DNA of 63,508 bases from NCBI GenBank assembly GCA_958430865.1, contig CAUDNR010004185.1, positions 1-63,508 on the forward strand, in the 5' to 3' direction. How positions within the stretch are numbered: the first letter of the stretch is position 1; each line of letters begins with the position of its first letter. Position numbers and translations under genes: made by a program. Of this stretch, positions 1 through 10,831 are shown piece after piece. The notes under the pieces are model-generated. The model saw only the letters and a program-made list of their open reading frames with translations. It was not told the DNA's origin and made no database searches. This DNA comes from Entrophospora sp. SA101 (taxonomy: Eukaryota > Glomeromycota > Glomeromycetes > Entrophosporales > Entrophosporaceae).

Positions 1-1485
1 TTTATTACATAATTTTGGCTACTTTTTCATTAAAAACAATATTTTACAAACCACCATTTTTTTTGAATCACACTGTAATTGTATGTGAATTTGAAATTTA
101 GTCAACTACACATGTAAACTTGATAAGTCGGACGTAACAATCAATTGCTTAAAGTACTTGATAATATAAATAAATGCCGAGTATCAAGTTTACATGTGTA
201 AAAGAAATTTCACGCCCATGTTTAAAATTGGATTAATACTGTAAAACTTGTTTATGTTTCTCATTTATAAATAGTTCTTTTTACAATAGAAAATATTTGG
301 AATTAAAACTTCTTTTAGTCTTATTTGACTACAAGAAAAAAAGTTAAAGAATTTACTTTCTGAATATTCATTCAGGAAGTAAATCAACGCCATATGACAA
401 TAAACATGAGGTGAAAGAACAAAGGATACGTGAGTGGTATATTTTAAAAAGAACGGACATTATTTTCCTGAAATATCGTTATTGAATAGTTCTTTAATGT
501 GTTTGTTTTAATATATATCATCTAAATATTAACGGTTGATTATCGGACGATCGATACGTCATTCTATCGATTAATTTAGATAATTTTTTTTTGAAAAAAA
601 AATTTTATGGTCGTGCGGGCGTAAATCATGATAAAAATAAAATTGTAATTTACCATTTGATACAATGTGGCAAGCATGGTATTCATTAAAAAATAATGAT
701 TATGTAATATGATTTCTTCTGATGTTCATTTCAATGTTACGAATGAATTGGTTCTAAAATATCAATAACAAACTTACTTACCTGTGCATTTTTATCCATA
801 ATATCTGACTTTACCAAGGTCATTAATTAAATCTTTGAACAAAGCCCATCAAGGTGCTCTCTATATTTAAATAGTCCATTTGCCAATTTGTTCACAAAGT
901 AAGTTTTTCCCATAGTTCTGATTTTTCATTTTTCAAATACGATGTTGGAGTACTCATATTGACATCTACCTTATAAGAACTCGTATTTACGTAGTTCCCA
1001 TAAGTAAGCAAAAATGCCTCAATTGCTTTTCTTTACCTTCAATCATATTTTTCCTATTAAATATAGATAATAACATAGTGCCGTTAAGTTCACTATACCT
1101 TCTTGCTGATTTAATAGATTCTCTTGACACCTAATGCATGTTTCCAATAAAATATTAAAATAAAAAACTCTATCGTATCAATCGCATTTGACTCTGAATA
1201 TAACTATTCGTAACTAATTTCACCAGCAATTATAAATACATGATTGGTGGCTTAAAATTTTCATATAAATTTTATAATTTATAACATAAAATTTTACAAT
1301 TCAACATAAAATTGTAAAGTATTAATTGAGAATTCTAGTCTTAATACTTGGTTGCAAGATATATACCAAGTAAAATATTGTTGTCCCGTTGAGATTACTG
1401 CATCAATACCCTAAATTATATACATTATGTATGTTTTGCTATTTAAACGCTTGAGAAAATAGTATGGTTCATATATGCAAAATTT
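1..1485. other. AT-rich intergenic region, no firm gene
   Basis: No intact gene is seen. A short open stretch on the minus strand around 880-1110 (containing a readable AIEAFLLTYGNYVNTSSYK) could be a relic of a coding sequence, but it is closed by stops on both sides and I do not recognise it. Otherwise the region is AT-rich filler with homopolymer runs. Confidence 0.5.
109..199. repeat. Perfect 18-bp inverted repeat, 55-bp spacer
   Basis: The sequence acacatgtaaacttgata at 109-126 is repeated exactly in reverse complement at 182-199. A related string (atgtaaactcgataagtcgg) occurs near 27010, so this looks like the end of a dispersed repeat or a very small foldback element rather than a regulatory hairpin. 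Confidence 0.6.
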
Positions 1486-1489
1486 AAGA

Positions 1490-1780
1490 TGTTGAGAAAT
1501 TTTTATTTGTTTGTTTGTTTGTTTATTATTACTATTTACATATAAAATATGCCTTGAGAACTTTCTTCGAGGTGTATGTTGACTCTATTCTCCCCTGGGG
1601 AAATAAACCGGTTCTTGTTCTTTAACTTAATATCATGCTTGCAGCTCTATGAATCTGCATATTACGCACCGGAGATCACCAAGTCCTCACTCTTTGAGGT
1701 ATAAACGCTATCCTAGACAATTCACCGGTGGTAATGTCTCAGCCAGTATATCGAGGTCGCTGTAACCATTTACTATTAAT
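1490..1780 (-). mobile_element. Retroposon-like repeat with (AAAC)n tail
   Basis: A block noticeably richer in G and C than its surroundings (about 1550-1770) ends on its left in four tandem ttgt/tttg units. Read on the minus strand this is a body followed by an (aaac)n 3' tail, the layout of a SINE or of a truncated LINE 3' end. A box-A-like string (tggctgagac) can be read on the minus strand near 1742-1733, but no convincing B box follows, so SINE status is only a suggestion. The plus-strand ORF over it (1728-1982) is probably spurious. Confidence 0.35.
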
Positions 1781-2843
1781 ATTAACAATTTACAATCGCT
1801 TCATTAGTAGCAAATATATATATATAGTAAATTGTAAACGGGAAAATTTTTATGATTTTTACAAAATCGATAATGTCTGTCCGTTATCGAATAAATTGAA
1901 CTGTTTCCAACAGGTTGATTTTCATAATAAAAACGACATCGTCAATTTAATTTTCTTCGCATTGATGATTCACCTGAGATAGACTTGAAGTGTTGGGATT
2001 AATTGATGACTTCATGTCATAGATATAAACCATTCAGATATATTATTCTGTGCTAAATGTCTGGTTGCAAGACACACCATAGTCTCGATGACATTAGAAT
2101 AAGCGTTGCCATTCATTAATAGTACTAGCACCCAAAGAATAAGATTTATTGAATACGATTTTTTCATTGATCGATTGACCGAATATAATAAATGAAATGA
2201 AATCTTCTCATGCCAAATAAATTCGTCCATTTGTTCATTCTAATTAATTAAATTAATTATTCACTTCCATTTATTTAAAATGGAAGAGAAAAAGGCATTA
2301 ATACGATAATGAGAGGGGAGTTTTCTGCTGCTCATAATTTGAAGTATGTTTCTAAGAAATATGGAACTTGATGAAAGAAACTGAAATTGTAAAAGACGGT
2401 GGAGAAAATATAAAAAGGGCTATTTGTGGAGTTAATGTCTCCGAAACTTCTGATGTTATTCTTCATTTTAATGTTGCAGGGAATCTACGTCTAACTACAT
2501 ATATTAACATTACATGTTTATTGGGAATACAATGACCTCAAAAAGAATTTTTGAAAAAAAATTTGATAATTTTGGTAAAACGATGTCGCAAAACGAACAA
2601 TGATTATCCGGAATGAATATGTACTACAACAATTGTGATAATGGGAGTAATAACAATGATAATATTGACAATGAAGAAATTGTTGATAAAAGAAAGTTAA
2701 TTAGTATTTATTCAATGATATTTCAATGAAAGAAAAAAATAAAAAAAAAAGCCTTTTTGAATTAATCAACGGAGTTAACGTCAAAATTACTTGATAAACT
2801 ATCTCTATTATTTATTCCTTTTTAAATTTACTTGTACTATGTA
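1781..2843. other. Intergenic, no gene recognised
   Basis: AT-rich sequence with short runs and no ORF that I can support. A small minus-strand ORF (2012-2230) has no recognisable features and is treated as chance. Confidence 0.5.
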
Positions 2844-3786
2844 CACTTCCTGGACAAAAGTATAGGGACACCTGCAGATCATTGCAAATAATTGAATAAA
2901 GTGACATAAAAATTTTACTGTCCCAATCACACCTGCTTATTAAGTAAAAATTAATCTACTATATATAATAAATAAAAGCATTGTTGTTTTACAAACCTTA
3001 AAAGATAAAAATGAAAATTCCAGAATTTTTTTTAAAATCTTTAACTCAAAAATGGACCACATCAGCAAGTTCTAACGACCTTTGTAATATAAGTGAAAAA
3101 TGTTTCTCATGTTTAAAACTAGTTAATTCTAAAATTTTAGAGCATTTGGTGAATTAATTAATGAGGAAAAAAGTAAATCGTTAAAAATTTTACAAAATGA
3201 TTTAACCTCAAATTGTTCACTAATTTGAAAAATAAAAGACATAAAAAATATATGAAACTATTTTAAATTGATTATATTTTATTAAAAAAAAATTAATATC
3301 TTGTCGGGTTTCCTCTACTTTACAAAACAGCATCAACCCTTCATGGCATACTATCTATTAATTTTTTAAATATTAACGTTCTTCAAAATTGGAAAAAAAC
3401 AATCCGTTTAGGATTTTTGTCCATAAATTGAGAAATAATATGGCAAACTTTGTGAAATTCTGCAAATAACTAATTTCAAACATGAGACACATTTTTTACT
3501 TATACCACAAAGGTCGTTAGAACTTGCTATTGTGGTCAATTTTCGAGTCAAACTTTTTTCAGAAAATTCTGGAATTTTCATTTTTATCTTTTAAGGTTTG
3601 TAAAACAACAATGGTTTATTTATATGCGGTGAAACTTCAGTATATTATAGTATTTGATACGAAAATTAATTTTTACTTAATAAGCAAGTGTGATTGGGAT
3701 AGTAAAATTTTTAGTTTTTGTCATGTCACTTTATTCAATTATTTGTGATGATCTGCAGGTGTCCCTATACTTTTGTCCAGGTAGTG
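2844..3786 (-). mobile_element. Non-autonomous Tc1-like element with ~290-bp TIRs
   Basis: The left end (cacttcctggacaaaagtat) and the right end, which ends in tttgtccaggtagtg, are inverted copies. The similarity continues inwards for close to 290 bp on each side, leaving only about 340 bp in the middle. The TA at 2842-2843 fits a Tc1/mariner target site; the right flank reads tt, probably a mutation. On the minus strand around 3380-3290 the central part still reads KLIDSMP, a stop, and later GNPTRY, which is the C-terminus of a Tc1-type transposase with two in-frame stops. The element is therefore an internally deleted derivative of a Tc1 family related to the one at 6442-8085. The ORF at 3524-3748 is a shadow within the right TIR. 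Confidence 0.8.
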
Positions 3787-4179
3787 TTATAAAATATGGA
3801 TTTAAACTGAAGAATACAGGTTAGGGGAATTATATATAATACATCAAATCACTATTGATAATATTTTTTTACCTCAATGATAGATTGTATTTGTATTCAT
3901 TAAAATGATTATTCAAGGGCTGTCATTTAATTTATTGCAAAAATATATGCATTTATACATTATTCCATTAAAAATTCATTATACTTGGAAATCTAGCACA
4001 GCAAACACATCATGAACAAATGCTTTATTCGTTAAATAAATGGTGATATGCTTAAAGATTTAAAATAAGAAAAGAGATGCTACTTGGATTGCATAAAAAA
4101 CTATGAATCATTCTTATATTGATTTATACAGTGTATTCCTAAAAGAAAACAAATTGCAAAAAACAAGGAGTGAAAAGGA
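3787..4179. other. Intergenic, no gene recognised
   Basis: AT-rich spacer between the Tc1-like element and the hAT relic. It may hold the decayed 5' part of the hAT transposase, but no readable motif remains. Confidence 0.4.
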
Positions 4180-5515
4180 TAGAATTGATGCAAAAAATTA
4201 ATTGTTTAAGACATTTGGCAGAATATGTATGCAGTTAGAAAATATAGGTCATGTCTGATGGTGATATTTATTTTATATTCACCCAAAATTCAGAAATGTG
4301 GCACAGTCTACAACATTACATATAATATTTTATTATAGTACATTCTCTCATTCTTCTTTTACACAATGATGGAGCTTCCAATATGACAGGAAATAACAGT
4401 GGTATCGCTACAAGGTTAAAAAAAGTCAATCCTTTTATGTCCTCAAATCATTGCATATCAATCATATCAACTTCATTTAGCTGGAAAGGATACTTCTAAT
4501 GAAGTATAATGTTTTCAAAAATATGAAAAAGTATTATGAGATTTATATTCATATTTTTCTAGATCACATAAAAGGCAAAACTTATTAAAATTGATGCAGG
4601 AAATTAATGATGAACCAACACTTAAAGTATTGAATTTATGTGACACTTGATGGTTGTCATTATCAAATCCTGTACATAATTTATATCAAATCATGAATTC
4701 AGTACTTGCTGCTTTAAATGATGATATGTTAGAAGGTGATGAGCATGCAAATGTTTTTACTTGGGCAATTGGATCAAGATTTCATTACTGCAACAATGTT
4801 TCTTGCTAATTTACAATATTTTGAAAAGATTAATAAAAATATTTCAATTAGATAATTTATCTTTATCACAATATAAACCAAACATTGATGCTGCAATTAA
4901 AGAGATAATAGCAGAATTTATAGGTGATGAAGAAGTTCTAGCAAATCATGGCATGATATTCAAAAATTATTTAGAGAAAAATTATCTTTCAGCACCTTCA
5001 TTTGTTAAAGATTACTCACTAGCAATGATAAAAACCATCAATGATAGATTACCTGACTCTGAACTATTTTCTTTGTTAGAATTTTTGATCCAAACGAACT
5101 TCCTGATACTGAAAATGATTTAAATATATATGGTCAGAGTGAGATAGAGTTTTTAGATAAATTGTATAGAGATACTAGATTGGTTAATGACGAATCTGTG
5201 AAATTGTTGAAAAAGGAAAACTCATAGAAGAGTGAAACTCTCTAAAATTCTATTTGTATCCCTATAAAAATACAGAATGTATTTCATTCAATTGTGGAAA
5301 CACATTTTGGATACAGGTGAAAATTATTATATAAATTTAACAATTATTGTTAAGATAACACTCCTTATGCCTTTTCCCAATGCACATGTTGAAAGAATAT
5401 TTTCACAAACAAATCTGATAAAAAACCAATTGAGAAACAGAATGCAGGTAGATGTATTGAATAGTCATTTAATGATTTTGCTAAATGATCCAGATATTCA
5501 AGAATTTTGATTTTG
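4180..5515 (+). pseudogene. hAT transposase pseudogene
   Basis: Plus-strand pieces in several frames spell out landmarks of a hAT transposase. DGASNMTGNNSGIATRLKK lies near 4370-4430 (catalytic-Asp region of the RNase H fold). LCDT, a stop, then WLSLSNPV follows near 4640. A long open piece covers 4761-5123. The C-terminal dimerisation motif FPNAHVERIFSQTNLIKNQL lies at about 5371-5430, followed by SHLMILLND. The dimerisation motif resembles the VERxFS...K..LRNRM signature of the family. At least one in-frame stop and several frame changes disrupt it, so it cannot make a working enzyme. Its TIRs were not located. Confidence 0.8.
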
Positions 5516-6441
5516 AGAAAGGATATGAACATTGGACAAATAAAAAAGAAAGATAAATAGTTATTCAATATCAACAAAATGTGCGCATTTTTTATGTAAC
5601 CCACGCTCCCGCACTCAATTTCACACACTGGTTGTTCGTAGGAACAAGTTTGGCACACATTGTTATTTGTAGTGAAATCGAGTTGTCCCACTTCAATCCT
5701 GCACAAAACAAAACTTCAAGTGGTAAAATTCAGGAGAGGAATAAAAATTTGAGTAGCAAATTATCAGCAAAAATTATAAAAACAAAATCTTCATCAGAAT
5801 CAATCGGACTTGTTAACGTTAGAGATGGGAACAGTTTGATTCATAAATTGTCTGTTCGACTAGTTGAACCGCGGTTTTATAATTAAAAATTAAAGCTGTG
5901 TCACAGTTTCTAAAATTCTTAAATTTTTAAATTTTTCTATTTCTCCTGAACTATAATACAATTTGTCGTGTGGGAAATATTTGATTATAATAGTAAAAAA
6001 ATTGGTCGCTTATAAAACTGAATTCTTTGGGAAGAATCTGAACAAAATCAAAAGTTGAAACTATACTTGCTTGAAATTGCTAGACAGAAATAATACAGTT
6101 TCATAAATGCTATAAACTATGGAAGCCGGCTTATTGTTATAGATACAGTATCGTAGCAAAAGTATTGAGTGCACCAAATTCATCGATTAACCATAATAAT
6201 TAAAATAAAACTCTGAAGATTATGTTTCTAAGACTTCTGGAAAAAATCTATTAATAGTAAATCTTGAATTTTTAAAAATTAACGAAAAATTTTTAAAAAA
6301 ATCATGCAATAAAATTTATACCAGAGAAATAAGGATCTTAAATCATCATATTTAAAAATTTTGAACTTAAAATGATCGAAAATTTTTATTTTTAATTGGT
6401 AAAATCCAGAAACATAAAATTTTACATGCATAGCTAAACTA
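5516..6441. other. Intergenic with unrecognised ORF 5581-5886
   Basis: The region contains overlapping ORFs on both strands (5581-5886 plus, 5365-5706 minus). Neither has a recognisable domain, and the minus one overlaps the hAT relic antisense. The plus ORF contains a hydrophilic Lys/Ser-rich stretch (residues about 45-75) that could be a gene remnant. The rest is AT-rich. Confidence 0.35.
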
Positions 6442-8085
6442 CACTACCCGGACAAAAGTTTGTGAACGATGTTTTTTGTTAATTAAGCAAAATACTACAT
6501 AATAACAACACATAAAATTTTAATATTATACGGCCTAGGTTCTTGTTCGTTTTTGTATAAAATTTGATGTTTTTTGTATTTCTAGTACTTTATTAATTAA
6601 AAAAAACCGAAAGTTGATTAAATTTTAAAATGTTTACAGTATTTTCGTGATTTTTCAAAAATTTTTATAATAAAAATATTTAAAATTATATCATATAAAA
6701 GTTATGGTTTTGGAGAATGAACTATATGATTTTAATTACTTTAACGCATCTAGATTTTATTTCTTTCGTTATTTTTTTTTCTAGATCTAAATCGTGATCT
6801 GCAAAAAAATTTTATTAAAATCATAAAAATGCCAAAATATGCGGAACTGACTGAACTTGACCGTGGAAAAGTTTTGGATCTTCATCTATCTGGAAATAGT
6901 ATGTCAGAAATCTCAAAAAAGCTCAAAATTTCAAAGGGTAGTGTTTGCAACATCATAAAACGTCACAAGAACTCTGATAATGTAAAAAGTGCACCTCGAA
7001 GTGGAAGACCCAAAACTTTGAATAAAGATGATCAAAAGATATTAGAAGAGATAGTAAATCAAAAAAATCGCAACTCTTCTGGTCAGATACAAGAAAATTT
7101 ATCTGTAGCAATCGGTAAAGAGGTTTCTACAAGAACAATTCGTAGAAACCTTCATGAACTTGGAATTTACTCGCAAATTGCTGCAGTGAAACCCCTTTTG
7201 TCTGAAAAACAAAGAATAAACCGACTACAGCGGTGTAAAAGAAAAAGAAGCTGGTCCATTGCAAACTGGAAGACAGTGATTTGGAGCGATGAATCACGCT
7301 TTACAATTTTTAGGAATGATGGTCCTGGTCGTGTATGGAGAAAGAATGGTTGTCGTTATGATATTGAAAACCTTGTTCCATCAGTAAAGCATGGTGGTGG
7401 TGGGATAATGGTTTGGGGATGTTTTTCGGGAAAGGGGTTGGGCCCTTTAGTAACGGTGGAGAAAAAGATGAATCGTTTGGATTACATCAGAATCTTGGAT
7501 AAAAATTTGCTGCCTTTAATTAGAAAGAAATTTCGCGATAGAAGTTATTCCTTTCAAGATGACAACGCACCTGTTCATACTGCTAAAGATGTTAAAAATT
7601 GGATGGTAAAGAAAAAAATAAATATTTTGGCTGATTGGCCCTCTCAATCACCAGATCTTAATCCGATTGAACATCTCTGGGGTGAACTTGAGAGGAGGCT
7701 AAAAAAACGTGCAGTGCATCCAAAAAATAAATCGGAATTGGAAGTTGCGGTGAAAGAAGAATGGTTAAAAATACCTTACGAAACTTTAGAAAAACTCATT
7801 GAAAGCATGCCAAGAAGAATTGAGGCATGTATTTCTAATGATGTGTGGCCCACTAGATATTAGTCTATTTTTTTCAATTTTAACTTTTTGAAGATCTTTT
7901 CAAAAAAAAAAGTATTTCGTTTTTTTTTTATTAATAAAGTACTAGAAATACAAAAAACATCAAATTTTATACAAAAACGAACAAGAACCTAGGCCGTATA
8001 ATATTAAAATTTTATGTGTTGTTATTATGTAGTATTTTGCTTAATTAACAAAAAACATCGTTCACAAACTTTTGTCCGGGTAGTG
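6442..8085 (+). mobile_element. Complete Tc1/mariner element
   Basis: The 1,644-bp element is bounded by TA at 6440-6441 and 8086-8087, the usual Tc1/mariner target duplication. Ends begin cactacccggacaaaagttt and form terminal inverted repeats of about 155-160 bp (6442-~6600 and ~7926-8085) that match almost perfectly. A single uninterrupted transposase ORF fills the interior. Near-identical TIRs and an intact ORF suggest recent activity. A deletion derivative of the same family lies at 47815-48736. The right end also marks the left border of the 9.2-kb duplication. Confidence 0.93.
6829..7863 (+). CDS. Tc1/mariner transposase (intact, DD35E)
   Basis: A 344-residue DDE transposase that would cut and re-insert the surrounding element in the nucleus. 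The N-terminal half carries paired helix-turn-helix DNA-binding modules: residues ~10-47, including SMSEISKKLKISKGSVCNII, and ~62-115. They are joined by an SGRPK AT-hook-like linker at 58-62. The catalytic triad is readable: D154 in WSDESRF, D245 in QDDNAPVH, and E281 in NPIEHLW. The second Asp and the Glu are separated by 35 residues, one more than the 34 of classical Tc1. The glycine-rich HGGGGIMVWGCFS region is at 188-200. Length matches the ~340 aa of the family and there is no stop or frameshift. The ATG at 6829 is the natural start; in the deleted copy at 47815 this codon is ATT. Confidence 0.95.
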   Translation: MPKYAELTELDRGKVLDLHLSGNSMSEISKKLKISKGSVCNIIKRHKNSDNVKSAPRSGRPKTLNKDDQKILEEIVNQKNRNSSGQIQENLSVAIGKEVSTRTIRRNLHELGIYSQIAAVKPLLSEKQRINRLQRCKRKRSWSIANWKTVIWSDESRFTIFRNDGPGRVWRKNGCRYDIENLVPSVKHGGGGIMVWGCFSGKGLGPLVTVEKKMNRLDYIRILDKNLLPLIRKKFRDRSYSFQDDNAPVHTAKDVKNWMVKKKINILADWPSQSPDLNPIEHLWGELERRLKKRAVHPKNKSELEVAVKEEWLKIPYETLEKLIESMPRRIEACISNDVWPTRY

Positions 8086-9578
8086 TAGCTGCAAAGGCCA
8101 AACACCATAAAAGATTGTACCATAATTGGTTTCTTTTATAGTACTACATAATTATGTTTAGTCAAGATTATTTCTTTGGTAAAACCAAAAAACTGCTACT
8201 TATATTATTAATCGTTCTTGAATAATATATAATTATCAATATGAAGTGTACATTATTATATTTTTTACTCAAGAATAATCTAACAAATTGTTTTTGTGCA
8301 ATAAAGTAAATATTACGACAAAAAGTATATTTTAATCAATAAAGTCGTAAATAATTACAGCTCTACCTACGGTTTACGATTTTTGCGGTTTTGGGGTGCC
8401 CTGCCAATTTTATTTACGACTTATACCGTAATTCGACGTCAAGTATAACAATTAATTTGTAATATTTCTAGTTATAATTTTGGTGGGTTGAGAGAAACAT
8501 TTTTATTTTCCAAAATAATAAATAACGAATTATCCTCACATATCACCATATTATATGGGTTCCTATCTATTTGTCATATTTCAGAACATTCCACACAACC
8601 AAAAAATCAAAATGCTAGAACAAATATTTAATTAGAAATCGTATTTCGTTCTAGCTATACAACAATGAATGGCATTACATGGTATTAATCTTTATGTTTC
8701 ATATTGCTCTGGCATTTTAGGCCACTCGAAATGACCAAAAACTTACAGATTTTTCTTAAGTGGGTTAGAAACGTCCATGGTGGACGAAGCAAACATTACC
8801 TACATCCTAATGAGTTTAGAAACTATGATGTTCAAATGATAATCAAGAAAAAATTCAAAAATTTGCAATAATAACTTATTAAAATAGATGTTGGCGTGAA
8901 TATATAATTATCCGTTCTCATTCTTGCCACCGCAAAAAACAAAAAGACTTAAAAGAAATGAGCCAACATTGAGGCTTTTTTTTATATTAATATTAATTTT
9001 TGATCTTTGATTTGTTCGCAACTACAATTAGTTGAAATTATAGCAGAATTGATGGGGGCGTGGAAGTTAAGTCATTGCAATAAAAAAGTAAAAAAAGATT
9101 TTTTAATATATACAGTACCTGGGCAAAAGAGTCGGATTCGTGTTCCTATATATTAGCACTAGATCTTGCTGATTCGTGCAATATAATTTTTATTGTTTGT
9201 ATTTTTTTTTTTCAAAACAAAAATCTAGTATTTGAGAAACGTGCGCTTCCACTAATTATACATAAAAAATCATATCATTTTGCATCTTGGGCTTTTAATG
9301 AATACGAATGCAATTTTTTTGTATGAATGAAAATTTTCAATTAAAGAAATAGAAATTCTATCCAAGTCGTTCTATCTTTTGTATTTTTATATAAATAAAT
9401 TTATATCAGTATATATATAGCCTGGGTTTCTCAAAATATTTTCACTGATTTATAGTTAGTAGATAAAAAATAAATGATTTAAGCTATAGAAAAGCTTGTA
9501 ACATTAATTTTAGATATGAGATAAATTAATTGGTTGTTATTATGTGTGCAATTAAAATTTTTTAAAGTTATGACTGCC
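8086..9578. other. Intergenic, no gene recognised
   Basis: AT-rich sequence between the Tc1 element and the inverted-repeat element. A Tc1-like terminal string (cagtacctgggcaaaag) occurs near 9114, but no matching right end was found. No ORF is supportable. The whole stretch is repeated at 48737-50229. Confidence 0.5.
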
Positions 9579-10165
9579 GAAATTCTAATAAACAATTAGT
9601 GTGTAACCTGCTGAAACTCTACCGATTGATTTCTATAGGAGTTTTGGCAAGCAACCATAGTTATACTGAAGTTTGATATTGCAGTTTGGTTAAAATTGTG
9701 CTTTGAAATGTGTGAACCGAACCGCATCGGTTCATGGTTTAAACACTTAACCACTTCTGGAGGAATTTGATAATAAAAGTCCATGCGGTTATCCTTCAAT
9801 TATTGTTCTATTCCGATGATGAATCCGTCGGCTAAATAGACCGGCTATAATCCTAACAAAATATACACATTAACAATAGCATTTCTTGAGCTTCAGTTAC
9901 CATTATCAGGGGACAAACAAAGATAGCTGTCTGTTCATCATGCAAGTCTGCAGAAAATCGTAAATTTCCACCTGTTTTAATTCCTCTTTTGCGTTTGATT
10001 TTAATTGCTCAAATGTGGATAGAGATGTCATAACTGAATATAGAAGACTAGCATGTTACATGTACTGCAACAAACAGAACAATATGTCGTAGTGAATATA
10101 AATGGTTGATTGCCAAAACTCTACCAGAAATCAATTGGCAGGTTACACTAATTGTTTATTAGAGT
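9579..10165. mobile_element. MITE-like inverted-repeat element (~590 bp)
   Basis: The left arm (9579-9656, containing taataaacaattagtgt and gagttttggcaagcaacc) and the right arm (about 10104-10165, containing ggttgattgccaaaactc and acactaattgtttatta) are imperfect inverted copies of about 60-75 bp. The interior has no recognisable coding capacity; the minus ORF at 9596-9799 starts in the left arm and is considered spurious. This is probably a decayed non-autonomous DNA transposon. A second copy sits at 50230-50816 because of the segmental duplication. Confidence 0.5.
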
Positions 10166-10831
10166 TTCAGCAGAGTTTCAGCAAGCAACCTTAAATATGA
10201 TTGCTAAGTGTAACATTATGATTAGAAAATATTTGACCATTATCCTTGGAGTAGATGGAATTCAAGTAGCTAGGAGAAATCCTGTTGGTGGGACTGGATA
10301 AAAATTTACTTTTCTAATTGTTTACCAACAACATCACTCAATTTTTACTTGCCTATGGTTCTGCAACTGTAAATCAAAAAACGCATGTCTTCCTAACACT
10401 TCTGCAGAGAATATGGCAACCTGATTTTCTGATATCCTGATATTTAACATGCTTGTTAATGATATGGGTGGTCATGGAAGGATGGGGTCAGGGATAATGA
10501 TTTTCTGCAGTAACAAAATACCATCCATGATAAAATCAAATTCTGCAGGATCCTGTGACAAATCTTTGTTAGCATAAATTACAATTGATAAATTATTGAA
10601 TTTTGCATTCATGAAAACATAAAATCGACTTTTATGGCTTTCCACTTGCTCACTCCAAAAAATATATTTTCACAATAATAACAATGGTAATCTCCCAAAA
10701 AAATATTAGTGACTATCGAAATAAATAAGGTTATGATCACCGAAAATCTTGGCCAATGAATTAAGTGCCATTACATTGTATTGATTCACGAAAAATTTTT
10801 ATATTTTCATCTCACTTTTAATAAAAGGATT
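10166..10831. other. Intergenic / upstream region of NDC1
   Basis: No gene is supportable. This region must contain the NDC1 promoter and 5' UTR, but no clear TATA box or other site is visible. The apparent ORF start at 10781 is a TTG; the first ATG of the NDC1 frame is at 10832. Confidence 0.5.

Noticed and set aside
5581..5886. 101-aa ORF as a confident gene
   Set aside because: No domain, overlaps an equally long antisense ORF, and lies beside a dead hAT; left as unrecognised.
9596..9799. 67-aa minus ORF (and copy at 50247-50450)
   Set aside because: It starts in the inverted-repeat arm of a MITE-like element and has no motif.
10440..10560. Possible Tc1 transposase core fragment (GSGIMIFCS-like reading)
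   Set aside because: Similarity to the GGGxxMVWGCFS motif is too weak and isolated to support.
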